Positions 52,867-63,914 of a stretch of DNA of 64,000 nt are shown here, piece after piece. The position numbers and the translations under genes were made by a program. Source of the DNA: Paramarasmius palmivorus (taxonomy: Eukaryota; Basidiomycota; Agaricomycetes; Agaricales; Marasmiaceae); the NCBI GenBank assembly GCA_037176845.1, contig JAYKXP010000004.1:806001-870000 (forward strand), written 5' to 3'. How positions within the stretch are numbered: position 1 is the stretch's first letter; each line of letters opens with the position of its first letter. Under the pieces are notes generated by a model that saw only the letters and a list, made by a program, of their open reading frames with translations, was not told the origin of the DNA and did no database searches.

Positions 52867-54829
52867 TCAAAACACAGTACTCTTTCTGGTGTGGCTAGAA
52901 CCCAAGGTGCAAGAATAAATCAGCACAATAGCTGGCGACAGGAAAGAGTGTGAACGTACAGCAGCAACAACAATAGCGTCCTCGTTACACATCAACGCAC
53001 AGCGCACGTCGTTCCATGGCAAAGGCGCGGTGCGAACTCGATATGGGAGACACGTCTCTACATCCTCCTCAAAGATGCCTTGTATCACGGAAGGCTTTGT
53101 CACCATCAGTGTTACATTTGGCTTTAACCGTTCCAACTCGGGGAGATCAGAAAGATTGTCAGTGTCGTGAAAAGCTGGATCCCGGGGAAGAGCTCGTTGA
53201 TTGAAATCATATAGCAGAATCATAGGACTGATGTCTGTTCTGTCGCTGTGCTGTTTGGTGATGTAGCTGTGGGAGCCCGGCGGTTTGTGAGCGAGTAATG
53301 AAACTCAGTAAACCATGCTCACTTTGCCCCGTAACAAAAATGGTCCCAGAACGGAGAATGGGATCGATCAGGGTGAACGTATACGAAACGAGTTCCTGAA
53401 TCTCAGTTAAGAAAAGCTTAGCAAACAGAAAGCGGATAGTTCACCTTTTGGTCCCCATTGGTCCCATCGTAACTGTCTAGGACCCGAATCAAGAGCAGCT
53501 AACGGTAATAGCGACAAAATTGTTCCTTGTGGTACGCAGAGCACGACACAGTGGCGCTCTTCATCAGAATTTTCGACTTCTAGAGACGCGACGCATAGAT
53601 GATTCAACCGGGAGTGATTAAAAGGCACCTGCAGTTCGGGGTCGGGCGTTGGAGTTGTGCCAGTTCTGATGATGAGCCTCTCAGGCCAAACGGAGTGGGA
53701 AAATAGTGGTAGAAGCAAAGTGCAGCAATGACGTGCAGAACCATAGTGTTGTGCTTCACCAGGTTCGGATTCAAAGTCGACGACGAGAAGGCTGGCCGTG
53801 GATTCATCACCAGACGGTATAGTAAATATGATACCAAGAATAACGTGGCGTTCGGAGAGGAAACAAAATGACTGAATGTCGTCGCCTATGAGATGCTTCA
53901 ATGGAGTCGTTAAAGTCGATCATGATATCACTACAAAGTGCATACGAACCAGCTTTTTTTCACCAGTCTTCCAGTTCCATATGATGACTTCGCTTTGCCC
54001 GTCCGAGTGGTAGACGTGGAACTGGACACCAACGTTGTCACCGGAAACTTGACAGGAATAGGACAAGTATTGGTCCAGGAACTTCTGGCTATGCACAAGT
54101 ATATCGCTTTGAGCTAATGGATGTTTGGTACAGTTTGACATCGTCCTAGGTAAAGGTGAGACACACGAGGGAGGAAGGGTTCAGTATATCACCTCAGGTG
54201 AAGCCGGTAAGAGTTATCTAGATTGGCACCCGACCTATAATTGAACATCAGCGCTCAGCAACGGCGTTGGTAGATAAACTAGAATGTACCCTCGTGGACG
54301 CTCTATCAACACCAACAGGTTTTGCGAAGGATCCATTCCAAAGACCTTGACTCTTGGGAGATCAGGTTTAGCTCTCCATTCCTTCTCCTCTATTCCGCGG
54401 TATTTCGAAGGCAGTTGTCTAAAGGTAAACCAGCCTGCATCATCCTGCTGCGCAAGAACGTTTCCAAAAAACTCCCATGCCCGCCCTCTGACCATTGGGA
54501 TGCTCTTGTCATGTTTCCATTCGAACGTATCCCATGCCTTTTGATGGTCTCGCAGAGCCTTGAGTTTGTCTCGAGAGGAAAGCGAACTGTATTGTCCATC
54601 TTCCTTTAGGTTTATCGCAAGTTCTATCTCGTACTGAAGACTTGTAGTATCGTCGATGAGATTTCGAAAGTATTTACAAGTCTGTCGTTGGTTGAGTGCC
54701 TGCGTAAATTCAATCATGGTAAACGGCTACTTGTCTACATTTTGCTAGCGATATGCCATCGAGACATTTCAGCATCTTGATGACTAGCTCAGTTGGTACT
54801 AGTATTGTTGGACTGACGGTGAGAGACAT
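52867..54829 (-). CDS. F-box protein B (paralogue of 49517-51548)
   Basis: Starts MSLTVSPTILVPTELVIKML followed by KCLDGISLAKCRQ; a 49-nt intron then joins TCKYFRNLIDDTTSLQYEIE. It aligns along its length with protein A: MVRGRAWEFFGNVLAQQDDA, FRQLPSKYRGIEEKEWRAKP, KVFGMDPSQNLLVLIERPRG, LSYSCQVSGDNVGVQFHVYH, HLIGDDIQSFCFLSERHVIL, and PMILLYDFNQRALPRDPAF near the C-terminus. The last part ends SSHTRKSTVF at 52867, different from the end of protein A. An upstream in-frame Met at 54901 exists, but 54829 matches the start of the paralogue. It lies 86 bp from the start of the upstream sialidase-like gene's stop codon. The 3' end was duplicated downstream (51648-52668). The SCF adaptor role is inferred. 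Confidence 0.75.
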
Positions 54830-54914
54830 GGTGGTGAAGAGACAAGCCACTGCCAGTGGGTACATAGAATTTTTACTCTGCTCCAAGTCTCTTACGTACA
54901 AAACTACAACAAAG

Positions 54915-56334
54915 TCACGCGAGAGCTGAAATAGGTATCTGACTGAGCCAGATATCCTCTTTGTCCTCGCTATACAAAACCATCAGATAGTCGCCAGCAA
55001 CAGCGGCTGCAGGATAGGACAATCCGGGACGCTTAACATTCCTAATCACTTCCATCAGCACAAAAGCAGAATACGAGAAATATAGCTTACCGAGTATCGG
55101 GAACCCACTCCTGAGATGCATTCGTCCTCAAAACCCTGACCCAGTCGAAATGCACACCATCATTGGCGACAGAAAGAGCCAGAGGCTGACGCCACCTCGT
55201 GCTGGGATAGTACTGCGGGTTATGAACTAGATAAGTTCTGCCATCTGGCAGTACCCCAAAGAATGATTTGGTATTGCTGTCTGGAATGTTGGAAGCAAAG
55301 ATGTTGTCATTTTGGGGTGTTACGGTGTTCGGAAACCAGTCTTTGCCATCTTTATCCTTTGAGAATTCCACCCAGTTCAGCTAGTCAAAAGGTAAGCATT
55401 CCGTATAGTTGGCTTCCATTGTGGCTTACCAGGGAAGAACCACTCGAATCGCGCCAGAATCTTTGCCAGTAGCCGTCACTGCCCCCAAACCAAACGGCAT
55501 GTGTGACTTCGATAACAGGTGTTTTGCCATCGCTTCCATAGAACTTTCCGAACGTGTTGATCAACTTCTCGTTTGACATTGGTGTTGTAGCAGGCGAGTT
55601 CAGCAGTGCATTCAACCCGTTTCGCAGATCGGCTGCGCAAAGTGCCTTTGGAAGCTTCGTCTTTGAGTATTGGTGCTCCGCATAATACTTTGTCTGTGAC
55701 AGCCAACATCCGACGGAGTTGTCACTTGAAAGAGCTATCGCCATACGACCGGCACCAGTCGTGTACTTTGAACTGGCGCCGTTGTAACAGACGATATCAG
55801 CAAATTCAACAATGGCGTAAACCTCTCCTTGGTATTGAACAAATCCATTAGGCTGGCTAGCGCGTTGTGCGATCTGCAGAACGGGATGATGAGTCTCTAA
55901 GTTATGAAACGAGGGATATTCCTGACGTTACGAGAGCACCAGTACGTGTAGTCCTGCTCCGACGTTTGGTTCGGTAACAATGCACTCCCGACCACAATAC
56001 GAGGCTTGCTGAAAGTCCAGGAACTACCAGACAATTTCCCTGTCACGACCCAACTCTGTTGGCCGTTTTGATCTTCGTCAACCTTCCCAGAGGAAAATCC
56101 GAGGTAGAGAGTATCGTTGAAGTACTCCACTGAAGCGTGGTGAGCATACGTCCTGCCGGTTGTAGAAGCATCATGTACTAAGATGTGCTGGACGTTGCTG
56201 AGTGTCGGTAATCCTGCATTGACTGTGTCATTGGGGTTCAGCTTTCCGGGATATGCCCACAAGAACTTGGGATCTGGAGGATCAAGGGCTAGAGAAATGG
56301 GCAATGCGAAGAGATTCACCAGCAAGCGAAGCAT
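54915..56334 (-). CDS. Secreted sialidase-superfamily (BNR-like) protein, candidate
   Basis: Starts MLRLLVNLFALPISLALDPP, a clear signal peptide; a longer frame begins at 56388, but its extra N-terminus would bury the signal. Following blocks are VQHILVHDASTTGRTYAHHA, YFNDTLYLGFSSGKVDEDQN, WVVTGKLSGSSWTFSKPRIV, then, after introns, GFVQYQGEVYAIVEFADIVC, ALSSDNSVGCWLSQTKYYAE, IPDSNTKSFFGVLPDGRTYL, and RWRQPLALSVANDGVHFDWV. The repeated S-x-(D/N)-x-G-x-x-(F/W) turns (for example SVANDGVHFDW) resemble degenerate Asp-boxes of six-bladed sialidase-type propellers. N-glycosylation sequons (NDT, NQT, NAS) fit secretion. No complete arginine triad could be checked by eye, so enzymatic activity is open. 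A carbohydrate-active role is inferred. Confidence 0.6.
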
Positions 56335-56869
56335 GGTGCTTGAGAAGTGCAACCCGGGTGTTGACCTACGAGTACATATACTCGTCAAGCTCTTCCGGGC
56401 CGTCCAACGTTTGTAGTACCATCTGACGCGTTGAGGGAGGTGACTTGCAAGGAGCGGTTGATCTTCGGCGACTCAGGTGAGGTTCCTCAGCGAGAACAGA
56501 GTTAGGGAAAACTATCTCTGAAAGTAACGATGCCTGAGTCAAGCCGTAGTGTGAGTGTTGCGAAAGCGGAGATATGTATGTACCTCCAACAAAATTTGGA
56601 ACTCTGGCATTGAAAAAGGCGACACGTCTTTTGTGCTGTTTTTAGAAGAAGATTATTCTGAGAATTGACGTTCATAACGGGCGGGGGTAACTGCGAGCAT
56701 CGCATTGCACCTGCAAGAGACTGGAAACGGACGGTGTGGACGGTTGAGGTAAAGATTCGGCGGCGTCACATGTTTCGGTCCGCCGAGAAATAGCCACGAG
56801 CCATCGACGGCGCTCTGAGTCTCTACTTACTCCCACTACCAGCGACTACACACAACTACAGTCGCAACC
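56335..56869. other. Divergent intergenic region
   Basis: 535 bp between the sialidase-like gene (minus) and the UBE2O gene (+). It presumably contains both promoters. No TATA box is obvious, and no gene or repeat was seen. Confidence 0.5.
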
Positions 56870-59800
56870 ATGACTCCAAAGGACCGAAATCTCCCTTCTA
56901 TCAAGGTCCGTGTCTTGCAAGCACCAATGTTGAATCTTGCCTTGCATTAGACTTGGAATTCGGTCTCACGACATTTATTTCAGCTCTACAACCAAGATAC
57001 CGTTCAAAGAATTTCACCTCCCAATCATTCAGGAATTGTGCTGGTCAGGATGATTATTATTATTCATTTCGCGCATCTCACCAATTAATTAATTCTTGCA
57101 GAGATGTTGGCACGATGCAGAAGACATGCCAATCCCCAGCACCCTCTTAGACCCTCTTTCAAGACCTCTTACGCGCGGTGAAGTCGGAGTTTCATTCCTT
57201 TCTGACGCTGGTCGGCGAGAAATTGTCCAAGAATCGGAGCTCAAGCTTTTGGACCGAATATTTCAGCCTGGGGACTTCTGCAAACGACGTGTCGAAGATC
57301 ATAGGTCGGGTGTGGTCAGGCGAGTGTCGGTGAGAGGGCATGTGGAACATGTTATTAGCGGTGAACCGGTGGAGGGCTACAAGACGCAGGCGGATGTACG
57401 GTTTCGTCGTGATGCTGAGATTGGGGATTATGTCGTATATGACGATTGGTTTGGCCAGGTGCGTCTTTTCGGCTAAAGTGGTCTTTAATGAAAATGATCT
57501 GACCGGGACTATTATAGGTCGTTGAGGTATAGTCGATCTCCACAGATCCTGGACCCATCTGCAGATACTGACTCGGCAATCTAGTTATTCGACGAAAGTA
57601 TAATTGAACTACCTACAGGCCAACTTGTTCGACTTCCGGAATTCAGCTCTCGACTCATAGTTGGTGAAAGGGCTGAAGTGAGTAGTCCCTTACGATACAC
57701 AAGATAAGGCGCTTACTATTCCTCACCATCTCAAGAACATCATTCCACACCCGACAAACGGTTCCAGCGTCCGGACTCTCTTTGGTATGCTACTCGGAAC
57801 AGACCGCTCCTCGGGGCTCGAAACTGTCATTGAAGTAAAGCACACGGTCTATGCTGTTGCATGGCTAGCGTTGAATCAGACTGTGCGTCTCTGTTTGCTT
57901 GATTCAAATTCAGCCCTCATATAATTCACAGTTGACCCCAGGGGAAGCTCAAAACCGCCAAAGACCACCCAAATTTTGGTATGGGAAGGACATATCCAAA
58001 CTCACACTCGTCCGCAGCCATGTAGACTCCCAACTCCGGCTCAGCGACAGAATTAATCTGAAAGAGACAAATGGACTTCCTTACACCACACACGGCCGTG
58101 AGGGAGAGGCATGTGGTGTCGTCAAGGTTCAGGGCTACTTGATGTCCTCAACAGAGACCACTGTCGACATTTTATGGCAAGACGGGGTGGAGGAGACTGC
58201 CAGGTCTATTGACGTCATACCATACTTGAACCCCGATGAATACGATACATGGTAAGTGCCTTTGGCTGTTTACCCACAACTCTCAGTAATTTATGTAACT
58301 TAGGCCAGGAGACCACGTACTCTGGAGCAGTGAAGGTGTCAAACGAGCCGCCGTCGTGCAATCAGTGGATGCTGCACAGCGAACAGCTACTCTTCTCTTC
58401 AATGACACCGGGAAAGTGGAGATGGTTTCCTTGCTCGAGCTTGATCCTCACGGCACATCCGACAACGATCTCTCACTCAACTATGAAGGTCTAGGTGTAC
58501 GAAGAGGTGACTTTGTATTCATACACCGAGAAGGGTCAACCAATGGATTCGAGAAACCCAGAGTACCGCGGATAGGTGAACTGGAGGCCTGGGTAAGGGA
58601 GAAGCCGTTTGTAGGCGGACAGTTGAACGGATGGAGGAAGGAGATATCAGAGCTGGGTATGAAGATAGCTGATTCTAGGGTCAAGGAGGGGTCGAAGGAA
58701 GAGCACATGAAAGAGCCCGATGGGAACCTACATTGGGTTGGTGAAGTTGTGGATGTAGGTTGAAATGGTATTCGTTGCTGAGCACGTGTCGATTGACTGC
58801 TTATCTACAGCTACTCCTCGACGGCAATATCCAAGTTATACATCCCGACGAGACTATAAAGGTCTACCCCCTCGAGCGACTTACGAAACTGTATGACGGT
58901 ATCGACCAACTCGAAGATGATCTTTATGAGCCTTCCGAAGCCGGTAGCCACCAATCGGCTTACTTTGATGACGAGACTTGGTCGATGAATGAAAGCGGGG
59001 AATGGATGAATCAACACGGGGAGCTATTGCCTCAGCATGATTTTCATCATTCTTATCCTCAGGACCAATACGCGATATTCGATGAAGATGGGTATCCTGT
59101 GATAATAATTCCCGAATCTGAACTTCCACCGGAATCTGGAAGTGGCAGCGACGACGAGACGCCGTCTCCTCAGCCACCGCCGCTAGACATGATCCATATA
59201 GAGTCGCCGGCTGCTAGTTCACCTGTCAGCGCAGAGGAAGATGTAGCAGAAGGCGAATCTGGAGAGAAACATGACACAGAACACGAAGACGATGAAGATG
59301 ACGACGATTCAAGTCCGTGGAAGCGCTTTGACATTTTACCTTCCGCACCACCCGACCACGCATACTACGCTACTACACCTTCTCAACCTACCAAGGCTTT
59401 CCATGTAAGGCTTGCGCGTGAATATCGGATACTGCAGAGTAGTTTACCAGGTAAGTTCTCTACTTTCTCTCTGCATCAGCATGTTAATAAACACCGGGTT
59501 AGACTCAATTATCGTTCGCGCGTTCGAAGATCGCGCAGACCTACTACGGTGCTTGATCATAGGACCGAGTAACACACCCTACGAAGATGCTCCGTTCGTA
59601 ATCGACTGGATGCTGGATTCCAATTTCCCAAACTCGCCACCACTGGCGCATTTTCTGAGCTGGACGAATGGGAACGGGAGAGGTACGTCACGCTCTTACT
59701 TTCGCTGCGATCTTTGTTTTGACGATGGTTTGTGTAGTGAATCCGTGAGTGGACATCATCATGACATCCAAGTTCTTTCCTTATCACAGGTAATTAGGAA

Positions 59801-60357
59801 CCTGTACGAGGAAGGCAAAGTCTGTTTATCAATTCTGGGAACCTGGGCCGGGGACAGAAACGAGACTTGGAGCGCGAATCGATCGTCGCTACTGCAGGCC
59901 TTCGTGAGTATACAAGGCCTAGTCTTGGTTAAAGAACCGTGGTTCTGTGAGCCGGCGTATGAGAAGTTGAGGGGCACAGAGGAAGGCATCGTTAATAGGT
60001 AATGTTGTTACACTCTTTCTCGTGCGGCACAAGCAGCTGAGACCGTTTTATAGCCGACTGTATAGCGAAAAGGCCTACGTCCTTTCTCGAGGCTTTGTCA
60101 GACGCGCGCTTGAGATTCCTCTAGGTGGGCTGGAGAAAGAAGTGGAGTGGGTGTATTATACGAATGGGAGATTGGACAAGGTCTTGAGGGATTCCAAGGC
60201 ATTGATCGAGAAGAGTCGACAACAGACAGAAGAGGCGCAGCATGCGGAAGAAGATGCGGACCTGGCAGTACCCAGGCTAACAGTCGGAGGGATTATAGCA
60301 CTCGAACGGACGTTGAGTAAGCTACAAGCGTTGTCGGACAATGCCACGAGTATGTAG
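56870..60357 (+). CDS. UBE2O: UBE2O-type (E2-230K-like) E2/E3 hybrid ubiquitin-conjugating enzyme
   Basis: Multi-exon gene, about 930-950 aa. Short first exons ([32 protein letters not shown]) are followed by SH3-like blocks ([62 protein letters not shown]) and an acidic middle ([14 protein letters not shown]). The UBC domain begins [16 protein letters not shown] and continues [40 protein letters not shown]. The active site lies in [19 protein letters not shown] (Cys of KVCLS). [20 protein letters not shown] and [20 protein letters not shown] complete the family signature. UBE2O multi-monoubiquitinates orphan ribosomal and other misassembled basic proteins. A 7-nt microexon (59738-59744) encodes part of the VNPN sequence. 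The stop is at 60355-60357, convergent with the next gene. Confidence 0.92.
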
Positions 60358-60470
60358 ATAGGGAAGAAGGGGGTTTCGCGTCGGATTCCAAGGAATGTGT
60401 ATGATACAATAGTAAGTTGTACATAATGTAGCGTTAGTTCAAGTCCATGTTTTATCGTCGAGCATTAGAG

Positions 60471-61694
60471 TCACTTTCTGTTCTCCTTCCCCTTCCTAGA
60501 TGCTGACTTGCCCTCTGAAGCTGCATCTACACTTCCACTTGTACCAGCACCGATAGCTCTCCGCCAACCAACAAATCCCTGTCCCTTCTTCGCAGCAAGC
60601 TTGCTCACACCCTTGGTGACATGCTTCACAAAGGCATCAGTCGTCCAGCTGTCAATCTTCCGAATGAGGTTGTAGACTTTGACCATATCACCCAAGTGGG
60701 ACAGATCGAAGACTTTAGCATACATCGCCGAGTAGACTGTCACGTCTCCTGCAACCCCTTCTGCCCAATCCACATGTACCCTCACTCGTCCCTCGCACCA
60801 CACTAGACCCCATACCGGACTTCTTACACCTAAAGCAAGTAGCTGCCTTGCAACAGATGCACATCCCATCCTGTTCTGGCGGTACCCATGTAACCAATTG
60901 GGTTGTTTGTCTTCGAAGAGTGCAGAGATGAACTCAAAGTTCTTTGAGTTTGAAGTGGTTGTTGAGTCGGGGAGAGTTGTGCAGGGTGTTGATTGATATC
61001 TGAATGAGGTACGCGCGGCCGCTGCAGACGTTGACTTGGTACGATGAACACGAGCCAGGGATTTATAGTGAGGTGCAAGGGGTTCTAGTAGGGGCGCTGG
61101 CACGAAAATTGCGCAATCCGGTACCACAGCTTGTGTAGCAAGAATTCTAGTGGCTTCGGCCGAGCTGTGTCGAGGAGGTATAGATGGGGAAGGTAGTGAG
61201 AGCGAGCACTGAACATGCTGGTGGCTTGATTTGAGAGCAGGACTCCGTAAGACCGAATAGACATTGGCAGCATAGTCTGCCTCTGTCCACTTTCTCGAGG
61301 AGGAAGACGTGCTTTGCATCTCTTTGAGACGCGTCCAAGCAGCGTACGCGCATCCTAGGCCGTGTGGATCATCGAAGCCACTTTGGGTTGCCCACTCCAA
61401 GAGCTCTTTGTGTCCCACTTCTCCTTCTGCCTCCCATTCCCATTTGACATTCACGTCTAATACACCTTCGACTTCAGCCTTGATATCAGCTGGAATGTCG
61501 GTGTCCCAACACGCCTCTTCGAGATTCTGATGTGAACTCCAAACCTCGAAATGGTGTTGATTACGGGCAATTTCATTGGCAGACAACGTTCGTGTGCGTG
61601 TTGTGGTCTTGGACTTGGACTTCTTCCGAGGGGATTTCTTGGACTTGGGGGAGGAGGACGAATAGGTGCAAGAGGTGGTGTAAGAAGTGGACAT
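60471..61694 (-). CDS. Hypothetical protein with PD-(D/E)XK-like motif
   Basis: Single-exon frame, 407 aa from MSTSYTTSCTYSSSSPKSKK (61694); an in-frame Met seven codons earlier is possible. The basic, Ser/Lys-rich first 45 residues look like a nuclear localisation region. The C-terminal half contains QAVVPDCAIF (Asp at about residue 193), then FEFISALFEDKQPNW (Glu-Asp-Lys at about 261-263) and a helix with RQNRMGCASVARQLLALGV. A strand-Asp, strand-E-x-K, Gln/Arg-helix order is the pattern of PD-(D/E)XK nuclease-fold proteins, several families of which are expanded in mushrooms. VWGLVWCEGRVRVHVDW follows as paired strands. I infer the fold only; nuclease activity is not shown. It is convergent with UBE2O, 113 bp apart. 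Confidence 0.6.
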   Translation of the reverse strand: MSTSYTTSCTYSSSSPKSKKSPRKKSKSKTTTRTRTLSANEIARNQHHFEVWSSHQNLEEACWDTDIPADIKAEVEGVLDVNVKWEWEAEGEVGHKELLEWATQSGFDDPHGLGCAYAAWTRLKEMQSTSSSSRKWTEADYAANVYSVLRSPALKSSHQHVQCSLSLPSPSIPPRHSSAEATRILATQAVVPDCAIFVPAPLLEPLAPHYKSLARVHRTKSTSAAAARTSFRYQSTPCTTLPDSTTTSNSKNFEFISALFEDKQPNWLHGYRQNRMGCASVARQLLALGVRSPVWGLVWCEGRVRVHVDWAEGVAGDVTVYSAMYAKVFDLSHLGDMVKVYNLIRKIDSWTTDAFVKHVTKGVSKLAAKKGQGFVGWRRAIGAGTSGSVDAASEGKSASRKGKENRK

Positions 61695-62111
61695 TGTCGT
61701 GATGAGGTTTCGCAATTAGATCGTAAGAGTCGTTAGAAGGGAAAAGCAGAAGGAGAGGATGGGGGAGAGGAAGAAGCAAGTTGAACTTACGTCAAGATCT
61801 TTATATTCGACCCTGATTTCACACCGGGCGCGGTTTCTTTGATTGCTTCTGTCTCGTGACCGTATACCTGGTCCCACAAAGAAGTTGAAAGACGCTTTGA
61901 CAATGAAAGGTGTAAAAGCGAGGGAACTGAATCTTAGTGGCTAGAAGATTGCCATGGTGGTGGAGGAAGTCCATGCGCTTAAGCGCCCATTTCTTGACAA
62001 TAGAGTAGAGAGGCTCGTGCCAGACAACTGTTGTAGTATTCTGCCTGGTTTACAGAAAGTACTTAGGTTTGATTGTAAGAATATCATGAACATGTAGATC
62101 AAAGTCTAAGG
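61695..62111. other. Intergenic region
   Basis: 417 bp between two minus-strand genes: promoter of the PD-(D/E)XK-like gene on the left and 3' flank of the F-box gene on the right. Short frames only; no RNA gene or repeat recognised. Confidence 0.5.
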
Positions 62112-63647
62112 TCACCATCTCTCCACAGACGCAATGACTTGTAGTCCTGCAGCCTTCAACGACTCCAATGCAAGAAATTCGTTCGGAAGTTCATTCGCAA
62201 CATCACCTCCCAATCTGACCTCCACCGATTGCAAGCAGTCGACATCAACGGCTGTCCGAATGCCCCTTCTAGGCATCCATCTAGAAGATACCATTTTTAC
62301 CAATCCACTCGCGTCAAACCCTTCGTATCCAGCTCTGAGACTAAGCTCCGAGAGGCGGGGTATGATGGACGTATTTTCCGCTTTGTCGTCGAAAATCAAG
62401 TGCTGAAAGAATTTGGAGGTAATAGTCCGGTCCGATATCGAAAGACTTTCGCCGATTGCGTCCGAAGTCAGCTCATAGAGGCGGAATTGTCGCAGTCCTG
62501 GTAAGCAGGTGAGGATACGACCCATTTGAATGTCAGAGATCGGTAAGCCTTCGATGTGGAGATTTGTGATGCGAGACGACTGCTTGAAAAATGATAGATT
62601 GTCCCATGCCTCCCATGTGCGATAGTAACGTCCATAGCGGCGAATGTACTCGAGTGAGGTGAGTCGAGGTAAAAGCAAACTCATGCTATATTCGAGGGTT
62701 GACTCTTCGGCCAACGTGACCTTCAGTGTTTCCAAGTTCATCAGGGTCACTTCGGACATCACAGGATCATCATCCTCGACATCTTCGTGAACATACTCAA
62801 GTTCCAAGTGCTGTATCTTCTGACACCGCTGCAGCACCTCGTCGAGAACTGAACGTGTATAGGAAAATTTGATGTTAAGGTGGCTGAGTTGTTCGAATGG
62901 TAATTCTGGGATGTCGTATAGTATACAGGTGAAGGAGGACAAGGCAGGAGTGTCTGCGAAAAGATCCTCGGGATCGAAATCGATGTCCAGACGACGCAGT
63001 AATGGGAGCCGTCCTTTGATCCTCCTCCAGACAGCGAAATCCGGAGAGTCACCACTTTCACTACAGAATGACAATTCCAACCACCGAGACGAATTTTCCA
63101 CCAAGATATGAAGGGTAGGATCAATGATTTCTTGTTGTTTATGATAGTAAGAACAATGTAGTCGAAGCTTCAACGGGTGGAATTGAGATCGTTCCATGAA
63201 CATTTGGACGGTACGGGACATCCGAGCACCTTCACCCGGGTTCAAGTCGTCGAAATCGATGTCCAGAGACGACCATAATGCTGGCATTGACAGAGCAATC
63301 TGTCGCCAGCGATAACAAACCGCGGAAATAGTCATAGCAGGTGCGCGGATATATGGATCGAGTGGGTTTTCTTCGCAAAGGAGCTCGAAGATGGAGGAAA
63401 TGATTTCGGTTGGGAGGTAATTGATTGGGGATAGCAAGGCTTTGTACCTCTGGGTGCTCCGACCGAGTCGTTCGCGTCGAGCAAGGAGAATCGCGATTTT
63501 GAACTCGCAATCCTTGATTTCTCTTTCTCCCTCACTAAGACGCTGAGCGATAATTTCGCGGTCGGATGAGGTAGGTGGTTGCAATAAATTCCTGAAGAAT
63601 GAAGGATCTCGAGAGGATAGAATGGTTTCAAGTGTTTGGGGTATCAT
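62112..63647 (-). CDS. F-box protein with coiled-coil start and LRR-like repeats
   Basis: A single uninterrupted frame of 511 aa, unusual here because it has no intron. Residues about 30-65 form a charged helix (REIIAQRLSEGEREIKDCEF). The F-box follows: LSPINYLPTEIISSIFELLC, then TISAVCYRWRQIALSMPALW with the conserved CxxWRxIAxxxPxLW turn. The remainder shows irregular LRRs (LPLLRRLDIDFDPEDLFADT, FEQLSHLNIKFSY, IQHLELEYVHED, LSELSLRAGYEGF). This coiled-coil, F-box, LRR order is one of the largest families in agaricomycetes. The presumed role is substrate adaptor of an SCF ubiquitin ligase. Target unknown. It is not closely similar to the A/B pair at 49517-54829. It is divergent from the acyl-CoA dehydrogenase gene, 267 bp away. 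Confidence 0.85.
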   Translation of the reverse strand: MIPQTLETILSSRDPSFFRNLLQPPTSSDREIIAQRLSEGEREIKDCEFKIAILLARRERLGRSTQRYKALLSPINYLPTEIISSIFELLCEENPLDPYIRAPAMTISAVCYRWRQIALSMPALWSSLDIDFDDLNPGEGARMSRTVQMFMERSQFHPLKLRLHCSYYHKQQEIIDPTLHILVENSSRWLELSFCSESGDSPDFAVWRRIKGRLPLLRRLDIDFDPEDLFADTPALSSFTCILYDIPELPFEQLSHLNIKFSYTRSVLDEVLQRCQKIQHLELEYVHEDVEDDDPVMSEVTLMNLETLKVTLAEESTLEYSMSLLLPRLTSLEYIRRYGRYYRTWEAWDNLSFFKQSSRITNLHIEGLPISDIQMGRILTCLPGLRQFRLYELTSDAIGESLSISDRTITSKFFQHLIFDDKAENTSIIPRLSELSLRAGYEGFDASGLVKMVSSRWMPRRGIRTAVDVDCLQSVEVRLGGDVANELPNEFLALESLKAAGLQVIASVERW

Positions 63648-63914
63648 TCTCGCAAAGTGAATCTATGTAGAATGATCAAAGAGAATATCAGTCAAAGGCT
63701 ATCGAAATACAGACCTGTCTGTAAATTCTTTTCCTTCACGAACAAGAGGCGGCGGTTGAGATCAAGTGCGTAGCCGTGAGAATCGATGTCCAGAGCAGCG
63801 GCACACGTGACTCGGTTATTCCCATACAGCCGACCGAGGTCAGAAGGCCAGCTTGCCTCTCACGAACGTACTACAAAATGCACTCTCATTCTTCCCTGTT
63901 CTTTATCCAAAGTC

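Larger units (their letters stand above)
51648..53321. repeat. Tandem direct duplication, two 653-bp units
   Basis: Unit 1 is 51648-52668 (1,021 bp including the inserted element, 653 bp without it). Unit 2 is 52669-53321 (653 bp). Both begin ATAGAAATGTTTTTT and end CTCAGTAAACCATGCTCA. Unit 2 is the live 3' part of F-box gene B; unit 1 is degenerate. Confidence 0.8.
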
